Assembly: GCA_016699615.1 (NCBI GenBank)
Contig: CP064984.1
Coordinates: 1,956,001-2,020,000 of the forward strand
From: Sphingobacteriales bacterium
GTDB taxonomy: Bacteria; Bacteroidota; Bacteroidia; Chitinophagales; JADIYW01
Direction of reading: 5' to 3'
DNA length: 64,000 nt
The number at the start of each line of letters is the position of its first letter. Positions within the stretch are counted from its first letter, which is position 1. This document shows positions 8,267 through 19,013 of this stretch, piece by piece. The notes below the pieces were generated by a model, which was not told where the DNA came from, searched no databases, and saw nothing but the letters and a program-made list of their open reading frames with translations. A program made the position numbers and the translations under genes.

Positions 8267-10393
8267 ATGAAAATGCCAAAAAGACATACAATAACAGCAG
8301 CTTTACCTTATGCCAATGGTCCATTACATATTGGTCATTTAGCTGGTGCTTATATTGCCGCAGATATTTATGCAAGATATTTAAGACTAAAAAATGAAGA
8401 TGTGATTTTTGTCTGCGGAAGTGATGAACATGGAGCAGCAATTACCATCAAAGCAAAAAAAGAAAATAAAACACCAAAAGAAATTATTGACCAATACCAC
8501 GAAATAATTAAAAACAGTTTTGAAAAATTTGGAATTGCATTTGATATCTATCATAGAACATCAGAGCCAATTCATCATGATACTTCACAAGAAATCTTTA
8601 GAGTATTAAACAATAAAAATGCATTTGATATTATCGAAAGCGAACAGTATTATGATGTAGATGCCAATCAGTTTTTAGCAGATAGATATATTATTGGCAC
8701 TTGCCCAAAATGTGGCAACGAAAATGCTTATGGTGATCAATGTGAGAAATGTGGCAGTACATTAAATCCAACAGATTTAATCAACCCAAGATCTACACTA
8801 ACAAACTCAACACCAATTTTAAAAAAGACAAAGCATTGGTATTTGAAATTAGACCAACAACAAGATGAAATAAAAAAATGGTTGGAAGATGTAAGTGAAA
8901 AGTATAATTGGAAAGCACATGTAATTGGACAATGTAAAAGCTGGATAAATGATGGCTTGCGACCAAGAGCAATGACACGCGATTTAGATTGGGGAATTCC
9001 TGTGCCAGAAGAATTAGATGGTAGCAAAGGCAAAGTTTTATACGTTTGGCTCGATGCACCAATTGGATATATTTCTGCTACAAAACAATTGTTTACTGAA
9101 ATAGAAGAAAATAATTTTAAGTTCGCTTATCCAAATAATTTTTCAGATAAAATAAAAAACAAATCTAAAGATGAATGGAAAAATTATTGGCAAGATGAAA
9201 ATACACAGTTGACGCATTTTATTGGGAAAGATAATATCGTATTTCATTGCATTACATTTCCTGCCATTCTTAAAACAACAGCGCAATACATTTTGCCACA
9301 AAATGTACCAGCAAATGAATTTATGAATTTGGAAGGAAATAAAATTTCTACATCCAGAAATTGGGCAGTTTGGCTACATGAGTATTTAGAAGAATTTCCA
9401 AATAAAGAAGATGAATTGAGATATTGTTTGATAGCAAATATGCCAGAAAACAAAGACGCAGAATTTACTTGGCAAGATTTTCAAGACAGAGTAAATAATG
9501 AATTGGTGGCTACTTATGGAAATTTTGTAAACAGAGTTGTTACTTTAATTCATAAATATTATGAAGGGAAAATTGACCATGCTTTTAGACAAACCATGCA
9601 TCAAGATGATTCTATTTTATACAAAACAATTATAGAAACGGAACAAGCAATAGGTAAAAATATTGAACAATTTAAGTTTAAAGATGCATTGCAAGAATTA
9701 ATGTCATTCGCAAGAAGTGGAAATAAATTTTTAGCAGATACAGAACCTTGGAAATTAGTAAAAACAGAACCCGACAAAACAAAAGATATTTTAGCAGTTG
9801 CATTAGATTGGGTATATGCATTGGCAGTATTATCAAAACCATTGTTGCCAAAAACAGCAGAAAAAATATTTCAAATGTTGAATGCAAATGTGCAAGATAA
9901 TAATCCATTTAATTATCAATTAAATGGTGATGCATTAAATCCAACACAATTATTATTTGAAAAAATAACAGACGATCAAGTGCAATTCCAAGTAAATAAA
10001 TTACAGCAATCATTGAATCAAGTTCAAAATAATAACGACACAAAAGAAAATTCTCAATTCTCAGATCTCAAGTCTGAAATTACTTATGATGATTTTGCGA
10101 AAATGGATATCAGAACAGGAATTATTGTAGAAGCAGAAAAAGTTCCCAAAGCTGATAAATTATTAAAATTATTAGTAGATATTGGAATTGAGCAAAGAAC
10201 TATTGTATCAGGCATTGCAGAGCATTTTGCACCAGAAAATATTGTAGGACAAAAAGTAAGTGTGCTCGTAAATTTAGCACCACGAAAATTGCGTGGCATA
10301 GAAAGCAATGGAATGATATTAATGGCAGAAGATGAAAATGGCAAATTATATTTTGTAGAGGCAAACACAAATGCAGGCATGGAAATTAGATAA
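8267..10393 (+). CDS. metG: Methionine-tRNA ligase (MetRS) with C-terminal tRNA-binding domain
   Basis: A 708-residue class I synthetase charging tRNA-Met. HIGH is at 21-24 and the KMSKS equivalent is KISTS at 359-363, followed by RNWAVWLHEYLEEFP. The zinc knuckle in the connective peptide has four cysteines (146, 149, 159, 162), which marks the MetG1 type. The anticodon-binding helices follow, and residues about 607-708 are a Trbp111/EMAPII-like tRNA-binding domain (DIRTGIIVEAEKVPKADKLL). A second ATG lies two codons after the first; the first keeps the usual N-terminus and sits just after the promoter box. priA follows within seven bases. Confidence 0.97.
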   Translation: MKMPKRHTITAALPYANGPLHIGHLAGAYIAADIYARYLRLKNEDVIFVCGSDEHGAAITIKAKKENKTPKEIIDQYHEIIKNSFEKFGIAFDIYHRTSEPIHHDTSQEIFRVLNNKNAFDIIESEQYYDVDANQFLADRYIIGTCPKCGNENAYGDQCEKCGSTLNPTDLINPRSTLTNSTPILKKTKHWYLKLDQQQDEIKKWLEDVSEKYNWKAHVIGQCKSWINDGLRPRAMTRDLDWGIPVPEELDGSKGKVLYVWLDAPIGYISATKQLFTEIEENNFKFAYPNNFSDKIKNKSKDEWKNYWQDENTQLTHFIGKDNIVFHCITFPAILKTTAQYILPQNVPANEFMNLEGNKISTSRNWAVWLHEYLEEFPNKEDELRYCLIANMPENKDAEFTWQDFQDRVNNELVATYGNFVNRVVTLIHKYYEGKIDHAFRQTMHQDDSILYKTIIETEQAIGKNIEQFKFKDALQELMSFARSGNKFLADTEPWKLVKTEPDKTKDILAVALDWVYALAVLSKPLLPKTAEKIFQMLNANVQDNNPFNYQLNGDALNPTQLLFEKITDDQVQFQVNKLQQSLNQVQNNNDTKENSQFSDLKSEITYDDFAKMDIRTGIIVEAEKVPKADKLLKLLVDIGIEQRTIVSGIAEHFAPENIVGQKVSVLVNLAPRKLRGIESNGMILMAEDENGKLYFVEANTNAGMEIR

Positions 10394-10399
10394 TTATTG

Positions 10400-12861
10400 A
10401 TGGAGCAACTGATACAATATAATATGTATGTTGAAGTAGTACTGCCATTAGCCTTACCAAAAAATTATACATACGCTGTTCCCACACATTTAGAAGAAAA
10501 TATTAAAGTAGGAAAACGTGTAGAAATTCAATTTGGGAAATACAAAATATACTCAGCAATTATATTAAATATTTTAGACGAACCACCAAAAGAATATATA
10601 CCAAAAGAAATTGTTGCAGTAATAGACGAACATGAAATTGTAAGCACTACACAACTTGAGTTTTGGAAATGGATAGCACAATATTATATGTGTACATTAG
10701 GTGATGTAATGCAAGCATCATTGCCAGCTTATCTAAAACTAGACAGCGAAACTATTTATGTAAGTAATAAAGAAATAAATTATCAAGATGTAGAATTGAG
10801 TGATGATGCATTTTTAGTATGCGAAGCATTTGAGTTTCAAGAAAAGCTAAAGCAAAAAGACATACAAAACATACTTCAGAAAAAAACGACATACAAAGTC
10901 ATCAAAGAATTAATACAACATAAATTATTATATATTGAAGAAAAAGTTGAAGAAAAATACAAACCCAAAATCGAATCTTTTATTCAATGGTCAGCAGAAT
11001 TTAAACCAATATCAAAACGTGCAGAAGCATTTGATTTAGTAAAAAAAGCAGCCAAGCAAGAGCAAATATTATTAGCTTATATAGAATTAAGTAAAACATC
11101 AGAACTTGTAAATAGAAAAATATTATTGGAAAGAAGTAACGCAAACTATGCTGCACTAAATGCCATGATAGATAAAAAAATATTTGATATAAAAGAATTA
11201 CAAGTAGATAGAATTGAGATAGACAATGACGAAAAAAATCAATTTACATTAAGCACAGTACAACAAGATGCACTAATAAAAATACAAGAACATTTTGCTG
11301 AACAAAAAACAGTATTGTTGCATGGTGTTACATCAAGTGGGAAAACATTAATATATACTCAATTAATAAAACAATTAGAAAATAAAGAAGGACAAACATT
11401 ATTTCTATTGCCAGAAATTGCACTAACCACACAATTAATACAAAGATTAAAAAATTGGCTAGGTAATATTGCAGTCTATCATTCAAAATTAAGCAATACA
11501 GAAAGAGTAGAAATTTGGAATAAAGTTTTAAATAATGAAATAAAAATTATTGTTGGAGCACGTTCTGCGTTGTTGTTGCCATTTCAAAAATTAGATTTAA
11601 TAATTGTTGATGAAGAACATGATGCATCCTACAAACAACAAGAGCCAAACCCACGTTACCACGCCAGAGATGCAGCTTTGTATTTAGCAAAAATGCATCA
11701 AGCAAATATCGTTTTAGGTTCAGCAACACCAAGCTTCGAATCTTATTTCAATTGCAAACAATCTAAATATGAATTAGTAGAACTAACATGTAGATACAAT
11801 AATGTACCATTGCCAAATATTCAATTTGTTGATTTAAAACAAGCACAAAAGACAAACAAATAGTTAGTGGAATTACATTCGCATTGAGAAATAAAATAAT
11901 TGAAACACTAAATGCACAAAAGCAAGTGATATTATTTCAAAACAGACGTGGCTACGCACCATTTCTAAGTTGTAAAATCTGCGATTGGATACCAATGTGC
12001 AAAAATTGTGATATTACATTGACATATCATAAATATACAAACGACTTGCGTTGCCATTATTGTGGATACACAGAAACACATACAAGTATTTGCAAAGCAT
12101 GTGGTAGCAACGAAATGCAACAAAAAGGCATAGGCACAGAAAGAATAGAAGAAGATTTAAAAGCTATTTTTCCAGAGGCAAAAATAGGAAGAATGGACTA
12201 TGATACAGTGAAAAACAAACACGGACATGAGAAAATTATCCATGCATTCCAAAACAAAGAATTTGATATTTTAGTAGGCACACAAATGGTCACCAAAGGT
12301 TTAGATTTTGAACATGTACAATTAGTTGGTGTGCTCAATGCAGATAATCTTTTGTATTTTCCAGACTTTAGAGCAATAGAAAAAACCTATCAATTACTTA
12401 CACAAGTAAGCGGAAGAGCAGGCAGAAAAGATATTGTAGGCACAGTCATGATTCAGATAAGCAATATCATGCATCCAATAATTAATGAAATTAAAAATCA
12501 AAATTTCAATACATTTTATAACGCACAAATTCAAGAAAGAAAAGAATTTTTGTATCCACCTTATTCAAGATTAATAAAAATTACACTCAAGCATAAAGAA
12601 ATAAATACAGCAGATAGTGCAGCCAATTATTTGGTAGTACAATTAAAAAATAAATTTGGCAATTGGATAAAAGGTCCAGTAAAACCAATATTTCAGAAGA
12701 TAAATAATTTATACATCAGAGAAATATTAATCAAAATTCCAAGAGCACATTTTGCCCAATTACACACTATAAAAAATGAGTTAAATCATCACATACAGTC
12801 ATTGAATCAATATCAAAAATATAAAAACTGTATTGTAATAAAAGATGTAGATGTATTGTAA
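10400..12861 (+). CDS. priA: Primosomal protein N' / replication restart helicase PriA (one frameshift)
   Basis: PriA reloads the replisome at stalled forks. The N-terminal 3'-DNA-binding domain (LPLALPKNYTYAVP), Walker A GVTSSGKT (about 309-316) and DEEHD (about 403) are in the first frame. After that frame stops at 11861-11863 the protein continues in the -1 frame with KQIVSG, QVILFQNRRGYAP and the eight-cysteine zinc module (CKICDWIPMCKNC ... CHYC ... CKAC, 11970-12110), then the C-terminal helicase lobe. One base is missing between about 11846 and 11860, in an A-rich stretch. Restored length is about 820 residues, normal for the phylum. ATG at 10400 is preferred over an in-frame TTG one codon earlier. 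Because PriA is normally needed, a sequencing deletion is the likely cause. Confidence 0.9.
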
Positions 12862-14478
12862 TTAGAAATCACTATATCTATTGAAGATATTTGTACGAAG
12901 TGCTACGCCAAAATAATTATAGTTTTGTTTAGCATAGTCATTTTTAATATTTCTATAGTTATATACTAATTCTAAGCCTAAGTTTATCTTAGGATTTAAT
13001 AAATAACCACCACGCAATTCAATATTTGTAATGTTTGTTTTAATGCCTTGTAAAAATTTATTGCCATATGCTTCATTCAAATCTGCAGCAATAATAAAGT
13101 CAGAAACAAAGATATTGCTACCATTATGTTCTGCAATGCCATCCAAACCTTTGCGTGCAAATTGTACTTTTGCACTTGCTTGCCAATGTTTATGCCAATA
13201 AGATATAATAGTAATATTTTCCCAAAAATTTGCACCTAATGGATGTGTTAATGATTGATTGAAATGCGTATAATTTTGTGCAGGCACTTTGTGTGCAAAC
13301 ACATACGGACGCACCACATTCATTTCAGTCAAGAAATCTAAATGTTTTACTTTAAATAAGTCGTAAGACTTAAATCCAATTTGAGCAGCAACTTTAGTTC
13401 TATAAAAACCACGTCCACGTCTGGCTTTTGCCACGTCCATGTCATCCAATACAATTTGTACATAAATGTCATTTTTTGTTGAAGGTTTGAATTTTAAGTT
13501 TAATCCAAGCACTACGTTATCAGGTGAGCCTAAAGCAAACTCAACAGGACGTACAAATAAATTTGGAATTAAATATGAAAATTCTATACCACGCACTCTA
13601 CTAGAATCTTCATGAAACCAAGTAACGCCTTCAAAAAAACCAAACTGAAACCATTTTGCAACATCTACACTCAAATAATGGAATGAACCATATTTTGTTT
13701 TAAAATTATTGCGATTGTTGTCAACATTAAAGCCATTCACTTCGCCATATCTCATAAAATTTAGAAGGTAGGTGTATTTTATTCTCCAAAAGTTTGTAGA
13801 TAATTTCACATATGGATAGTTAGATGCATTGTCGCCTATAAAAAATGTTCGATAACCATCGCCCCAAAAGTTTTTGTCATTACCAACCTGTAGATTAAAA
13901 TGTTTGTTTGGACTAAATGAAATATAGCCAGAAAGTTGTTGTGAGCGCAAAGTATTTCCTTTAAAATCTACACCACGATAGCCAGTAAGCGCACCATATG
14001 TTTTTGCATAAGATGTAATTTGTGGTAAGAAATTTTCAAGCACACCTTGATAAGTAAAAGATAAAGATAGTTTTTTACCTAAATCAAAATTTGCTTGCGC
14101 ACCATAACCAATTGTATATGCTAATTCTTTATCATTAATATTATATCCAACTTGCATATCTACAATTGGATTGATAGATAAATAAACATTTCTTTTTTTC
14201 TTTGCTCTAAAAGAAATCATATCACCACTTGTTAGTCCAAATTTGAAACCAGCTTGCAAAGAATCAGGCATGCCTAGTTCATTTAATGTGTCAATAGAAA
14301 CATCATTAAGTTCGCTTTGTAAATAAGGTTTGATGGCAGTATGCAATCTTTTATCTTCTGAGATAAAACGTTGAACTCTATTGTTCCAATCAAAATTTAA
14401 TGGTAAATTCTGTTGCTGGGCGTGTATTCCAAAATAGCAAAAAACTAAAACAATAATAAGTGCGAAATGCTTTGTCAT
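12862..14478 (-). CDS. RemB/Wzi-like outer-membrane beta-barrel protein
   Basis: A 538-residue exported protein. A signal peptide (residues 1-20, ending in FGIHAQ) is followed by a largely beta-strand region with alternating aromatic residues, as in an outer-membrane barrel. LQVGNDKNFWGDGYRTFFIGDNASNYPYVKLST is the signature of the Bacteroidota protein annotated as gliding-motility RemB, within the capsule-assembly Wzi-like family. RemB is a surface component linked to gliding; Wzi-type proteins anchor capsule. No other gliding genes are nearby. It abuts the convergent priA with no spacer. Confidence 0.75.
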   Translation of the reverse strand: MTKHFALIIVLVFCYFGIHAQQQNLPLNFDWNNRVQRFISEDKRLHTAIKPYLQSELNDVSIDTLNELGMPDSLQAGFKFGLTSGDMISFRAKKKRNVYLSINPIVDMQVGYNINDKELAYTIGYGAQANFDLGKKLSLSFTYQGVLENFLPQITSYAKTYGALTGYRGVDFKGNTLRSQQLSGYISFSPNKHFNLQVGNDKNFWGDGYRTFFIGDNASNYPYVKLSTNFWRIKYTYLLNFMRYGEVNGFNVDNNRNNFKTKYGSFHYLSVDVAKWFQFGFFEGVTWFHEDSSRVRGIEFSYLIPNLFVRPVEFALGSPDNVVLGLNLKFKPSTKNDIYVQIVLDDMDVAKARRGRGFYRTKVAAQIGFKSYDLFKVKHLDFLTEMNVVRPYVFAHKVPAQNYTHFNQSLTHPLGANFWENITIISYWHKHWQASAKVQFARKGLDGIAEHNGSNIFVSDFIIAADLNEAYGNKFLQGIKTNITNIELRGGYLLNPKINLGLELVYNYRNIKNDYAKQNYNYFGVALRTNIFNRYSDF

Positions 14479-14558
14479 ATATGAAACGTCTAAGATAAAT
14501 ATTTATATTTTGATATTATACAAAGTACAGAATTACTTTTATATTTAATCAAATTTTT

Positions 14559-15002
14559 ATGATGAATTTAAGAAAATCAACCAAATTAATCAATCTTTAT
14601 CCACCATATTTAGGTGCTGGCATTTCTATAAAAGAAATAAATGAAAATTATACAAGCATTACAGTGCAAATGAAGATGCACTTTTGGAACAGAAATTTGG
14701 TAGGCACACATTTTGGTGGCTCATTGTACAGCATGTGCGATCCATTTTATATGTTTATTTTGATGGAGCATTTGGGCAAAGGTTATATAGTTTGGGACAA
14801 GGCAGCATCTATAGAATTTAAAAAACCAGGTTTGAAAGCTGTGTATGCAACTTTTTCTATCAGTGAGGCAGAAATACAACAAATTAAAGAAAAAGTAGAT
14901 ATTGAAGGCAAAGGCAATTTTACATTTTATACAGAAGTGGTTAATGATGCAAACGAAACGATAGCAAAAGTGGAGAAAGTAGTTTATGTCAGAATAAAAT
15001 AA
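14559..15002 (+). CDS. DUF4442 hot-dog fold protein, putative acyl-CoA thioesterase
   Basis: A 147-residue single hot-dog domain. The segment NLVGTHFGGSLYSMCDPFYM (around residues 48-67) and DKAASIEFKKPG (around 84-95) match the DUF4442 family, related to the YbgC and PaaI thioesterases. These proteins are expected to be cytosolic homotetramers that hydrolyse acyl-CoA thioesters; no substrate is known. Two successive ATGs begin the gene (14559 and 14562). A membrane-protein gene follows 49 bases later. Confidence 0.78.
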   Translation: MMNLRKSTKLINLYPPYLGAGISIKEINENYTSITVQMKMHFWNRNLVGTHFGGSLYSMCDPFYMFILMEHLGKGYIVWDKAASIEFKKPGLKAVYATFSISEAEIQQIKEKVDIEGKGNFTFYTEVVNDANETIAKVEKVVYVRIK

Positions 15003-15051
15003 TATATAACCAATATAAAATCATAACTTTAATCTAGAAAATTATATTATT

Positions 15052-15810
15052 ATGGAAAATACATCTCTAAAAACTCAAGCTACTAAAGAAGTAGATGAAA
15101 TAATTCAACATGGCTATGAAACAGACTCAGCAGGATATATTACCGAAGCATTTGAAATATTTAAGAGTAATGCATTAAATTATATATTGTATACATTGTT
15201 GTATTTAGTAGTTTCATCATTAATGAGTAAGAATCAATCACTACAGTTTGTTGTGTCTGTATTGTTAGTTCCATTGGGCTTTGGTGCATTTATTGTTGCA
15301 AACAAAATCTTAAAAAACCAGACATACACATTCAAAAATTTCTTTGATGGATATGATAGGTTTTTAGATATTATTATATATTATATTGTACAGCTTTTAG
15401 TTGTATTATTTCTTGTAATTCCTATTGTTGCTATACCATTTGCCATATATTGGTTAATTTTTGGAATATCAAGCATACAAAATCCAATAGGTAGTGGGTT
15501 AATATTTTTAGTATTATTTATGGTTTTTGTCTTTTTTATTGCAATCGCCATTGGTGTTTTGCTAATATTTGCACCTAATTTACTTTGGTTCAAAAATATG
15601 CGTGCAATAGATGCATTAATGAATAGCGCAAAAATCATAAAAATTAAATTACCAAACTGGATAGGTTTCTTTTTCATGATATTTGGTATAAATATTTTAG
15701 GTGCATTAGCACTTGGTGTAGGTTTGTTAGTGTCTATGCCAGTTAGTATGATTGCAGTATATATAGCTTATGAACGTGTAGTTGGAACAGAAACAATGAT
15801 AGAAGATTAA
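15052..15810 (+). CDS. Multi-pass membrane protein, unknown
   Basis: I do not recognise a defined family. The 252-residue protein has a short charged N-terminus (1-40) and about six hydrophobic helices (near 43-60, 64-88, 105-135, 140-178 as a pair, and 205-238). The periodic pattern and the sequence PNLLWFKNMRAIDALMNSAKIIK resemble DUF975 or glycerophosphoryl-diester-phosphodiesterase membrane-domain proteins, which is only a loose resemblance. Its last four bases overlap the convergent tadA. Confidence 0.55.
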   Translation: MENTSLKTQATKEVDEIIQHGYETDSAGYITEAFEIFKSNALNYILYTLLYLVVSSLMSKNQSLQFVVSVLLVPLGFGAFIVANKILKNQTYTFKNFFDGYDRFLDIIIYYIVQLLVVLFLVIPIVAIPFAIYWLIFGISSIQNPIGSGLIFLVLFMVFVFFIAIAIGVLLIFAPNLLWFKNMRAIDALMNSAKIIKIKLPNWIGFFFMIFGINILGALALGVGLLVSMPVSMIAVYIAYERVVGTETMIED

Positions 15811-16235
15811 AATTTATTCTTTCTTTTTTGCTTAAAAAATTGACTAACCATTTGGCTAGCATCTTGTTGTATAGATGCATCATCTAAAAGTATATATTCA
15901 GTATTATTTTTGTTGCTTGATGTGTCTTTTGTGGCAAATACTACTCTTTTTATCTGCGCATGCGCAATAGCAGCTTTGCACATAGCACATGGTTCCAAGC
16001 TTACATACAATGTGGCTTGACTAAGATATTTGCTACCAATATAATGACAGGCAGCAGTTATTGCTATCATTTCTGCATGTGCCGTTGGGTCTTGTAGCAT
16101 TTCTACTTGGTTGTTGCCTTTTCCTATTATTTTGCCATCAACAACAACGAGCGCAGCAACAGGCACTTCATCTTTTAGTCCAATTGCATTTGCTATTTTT
16201 AAGGTTTCTTCAATAAAATATTTATCAGAATGCAT
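15807..16235 (-). CDS. tadA: tRNA-specific adenosine deaminase (TadA) family protein
   Basis: A 142-residue cytidine/deoxycytidylate-deaminase-fold enzyme. Zinc ligands and the proton shuttle are visible as HAE (53-55) and PCAMC (82-86). TadA converts A34 to inosine in tRNA-Arg(ACG). Length and motif spacing fit TadA; the related guanine deaminase family is the alternative. A TTG two codons upstream would also open the frame, but the ATG at 16235 gives the standard N-terminus. It is convergent with the membrane gene and divergent from the tolC-like gene. Confidence 0.82.
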   Translation of the reverse strand: MHSDKYFIEETLKIANAIGLKDEVPVAALVVVDGKIIGKGNNQVEMLQDPTAHAEMIAITAACHYIGSKYLSQATLYVSLEPCAMCKAAIAHAQIKRVVFATKDTSSNKNNTEYILLDDASIQQDASQMVSQFFKQKRKNKF

Positions 16236-16277
16236 TTGCAATACTATTTTTAATATACCTTTGCTAAATTAATTTTT

Positions 16278-16285
16278 TAATTTTG
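16278..16285 (+). promoter_or_regulatory. Putative -7 box (TAATTTTG) of the efflux operon
   Basis: An exact TAnnTTTG match ending three bases before the ATG at 16289. A TTTG lies at 16260-16263, but at 14 bases it is too close to be a standard -33 element. Confidence 0.45.
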
Positions 16286-16288
16286 CAC

Positions 16289-17707
16289 ATGCAAAAAAAT
16301 ATTTTCTTTCTATATTTTATCATTTCTATAGTTTTTGCTAATGCACAAGAAATTTGGGATTGGAATAAATGTATTGAATATGCTTTGGAAAATAACATCC
16401 AGCTTAAGTTAGGAAGTATTAATAAACAAGTTGCTGAAATAGAAGTCAAGAAGAATACTTTTAATTACACACCAAACATCAACGCACAATCTAATTATAA
16501 TTTTAGAATAGGAAAAAACTACAACTATTTTCAAAATGAATATGTTAATCAATTGGTGCATTACCAAGATTATAATTTGAATATTCAACAAAATATTTTT
16601 GACGGCTTACTTACAAAAAACCAAATCCAAAAATCTAAAATAGATTTAAAGTCATTAGAATTAGATAATGAAGCATTGAAGACAAATTTGCAAATGCAAA
16701 TCTTAACAGCATATCTTAATATTTTAAACGCAAAAGAACAATTAACACAAAATAAAACACAACAACAATCTACACTAGAGCAAAAAGCAAGAACCGAAGC
16801 TATGATAGAAGCTGGTGCACTGCCAGAAAGTAATCTAATAGACATTCAAGTGCAATTAGCTACATAAGATGCCAATATCACAATGGCAAAAAGTCAACAT
16901 GATATGGCTTTGCTTACACTCAAAAATATACTTCAAGTGGACTTAAATAAAGATATTGATGTAGTTGTGCCAATTTTAGTAGAAAATGTACAAACTGGAG
17001 ATATTCCAAAAGCTGCTGATGTATTTGCTGTTGCAGTAGAAAATAGACCAGAAATCTTAACACACGATTTTAGAATACAAAGTGCAAAGAAAAATATTCA
17101 AATTGCAAAAGCTAGCAATTATCCTACACTCAATTTTTTAGGCAATATCAATACATTTTATACTAATCAGAATTCTACTTCTGCACAAATGCTTACAGGA
17201 AATTATACACCAATTGGTTTTGTAGAAGGTACTTTGCAAAAAGTATTGATACCAGAAACACAATATAATACCATTAAAACAAAATATTTTCCACAACTAA
17301 AAAACTTTTTAAATTATAGTTTTGGCGTAGGACTAACAATTCCAATATATAATAAAAATACTGTGCGCTTTGCTGTGCAGCAAGCTACCAAACAAATTGC
17401 AATTGCAGAATTAAACAAACAAATATCAACTATTGAGTTGAACAATAATATTCAGCAAGCATATATCAAAACGATTACTGCAGAAGAAAACTATTTTGCC
17501 ACACAAAAAGCATACTTGGCTTCTCAGCAATCATATGATATTGCAGCAGAAAGAGTAAAAGAAGGAATGTCTACACAATTAGAACTCAACTTAGCAAAAA
17601 ACACACTTATTGGTGCGCAATCACGTTGGACGCAAGCTAAATATGAGTATTTATTTAATAAAAAATTATTAGAATTTTATCAAGGTAAAAATATATCATT
17701 AGAGTAA
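16289..17707 (+). CDS. TolC-family outer-membrane efflux protein (in-frame TAA)
   Basis: An outer-membrane channel protein with a signal peptide (1-18, ending IVFANAQ) and two repeats of long coiled-coil helices with typical TolC landmarks (WNKCIEYALENNIQL at the start; QQAYIKTITAEENYFATQKAYLASQQSYDIAAERVKEGMSTQLELNLAKNTL near the end). Reading is interrupted by TAA at 16865-16867 with no change of frame: LAT-stop-DANITMAKSQHDMALLTL. A CAA (Gln) codon would fit, so one C-to-T change explains it. Either the strain carries a nonsense mutation or the base is miscalled. The start is ATG 16289 rather than TTG two codons earlier. The adaptor gene follows one base after the stop. Confidence 0.85.
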
Positions 17708-17708
17708 T

Positions 17709-19013
17709 ATGAAAAAAAATAGACTATTATATTTGTTAATTGCATTGACAGCCATTGTTATTATTGTTGCTTTACTTGTAGGTAAAAACAAAAAAAAGAA
17801 CGAAGCTATTGAAGTAGAAATGCAGAAAATAGGCAAGCAAACTATTGTGCAAACTGTTGCTGCAAGTGGGAAAATCTATCCTGTTGAAGAAGTAAAAATA
17901 AGCTCTGATGTATCTGGAGAAATTATTGAATTGTATGTTGCAGAAGGCGATATTGTGCAGCAAGGTCAAATACTAGCAAGAATACAAGCAGAAAGTTATG
18001 CTGCGTATGTAGAACAGGCACAAGCAAACTTAAATAATGCTAAAGCAAACGAAGTTACATTACAATCAAGATTAAAAATTGCAGAAGCACAATTGCTAAA
18101 CGCGAAAACTGCATATGATAGAACTAAAAATTTATATGATAAAAAAATTACATCAAAATCAGATTTAGAACAGGCTGAAACAGCATACAAATCAGCTCAG
18201 GCAGAATTTAATGCAGGAAAAGATGGCATAAAAGCAGCACAATACACTACCAAATCTGTTGCTGCATCTATAAAAGATGCAAAAAATAATCTCAATAAAA
18301 CGACAATCTATGCACCAATGTCTGGTATAGTATCATTGTTGAATGTAAAAAAAGGAGAGAAGGTAGTTGGTACTTTGCAAATGACTGGAACTGAAATGAT
18401 GCGCATTGCAAATTTTGATCAAATGGAAGTGAGAATTGATGTGAGTGAAAGCGAAATTATTAAAGTAAAAAAAGGAGACATCGCAGACGTTGAAGTAGAT
18501 GCTTATTTAGATAGAAAGTTTTCTGGATATGTAAGCGAAGTTTCAAATACATCAAAAGGAGCCAGCGGCGCAGTTTTAAGTTCAGACCAATCAACAAATT
18601 TTGTAGTAAAAATTATTATTGATAGAAAATCATATGAAGATTTATTTGCTGAGAATAATAAACCATTTTTGCCAGGTATGTCTGCTACAGTAGAAATAAA
18701 AACTAAAACAAAAGAAAATGTAATTGCAGTTCCAATTCAAGCAGTAATTGCAAAAGATACTTTGATAAATGGTAGTATAGAAACAAAAGAAGTTGTGTTT
18801 ATTGAAAATAAAAACACAGCTTTAATGAAATTGATAAAAACAGGTATTCAAAATGATACTTATATTGAAGTTTTAGAAGGTTTGAATGGAAATGAAACTG
18901 TAATTTCTGGACCATACAACACCATCAATAAAGAATTAAAAAGTGGCGATAAAATTAAACTAATCACAGAAAAGACAAAACAAGCAGCAGCAACTGAAGA
19001 AGATGAAGAATAA
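17709..19013 (+). CDS. HlyD/MacA-like periplasmic adaptor of an efflux pump
   Basis: A 434-residue membrane-fusion protein. A single N-terminal anchor (residues 5-24) is followed by a barrel-sandwich lipoyl half (SGKIYPVEEVKISSDVSGEIIELYVAEGDIVQQGQ), a long alpha hairpin (about 95-200), the second lipoyl half (TTIYAPMSGIVSLLNVKKGEKV) and a beta-barrel/MP domain. It links an inner-membrane pump to a TolC channel. The matching TolC gene ends one base upstream. No inner-membrane pump (MacB or RND) follows; the next 550 bases are non-coding. The pump must lie elsewhere, or this pair works with a shared one. Confidence 0.9.
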   Translation: MKKNRLLYLLIALTAIVIIVALLVGKNKKKNEAIEVEMQKIGKQTIVQTVAASGKIYPVEEVKISSDVSGEIIELYVAEGDIVQQGQILARIQAESYAAYVEQAQANLNNAKANEVTLQSRLKIAEAQLLNAKTAYDRTKNLYDKKITSKSDLEQAETAYKSAQAEFNAGKDGIKAAQYTTKSVAASIKDAKNNLNKTTIYAPMSGIVSLLNVKKGEKVVGTLQMTGTEMMRIANFDQMEVRIDVSESEIIKVKKGDIADVEVDAYLDRKFSGYVSEVSNTSKGASGAVLSSDQSTNFVVKIIIDRKSYEDLFAENNKPFLPGMSATVEIKTKTKENVIAVPIQAVIAKDTLINGSIETKEVVFIENKNTALMKLIKTGIQNDTYIEVLEGLNGNETVISGPYNTINKELKSGDKIKLITEKTKQAAATEEDEE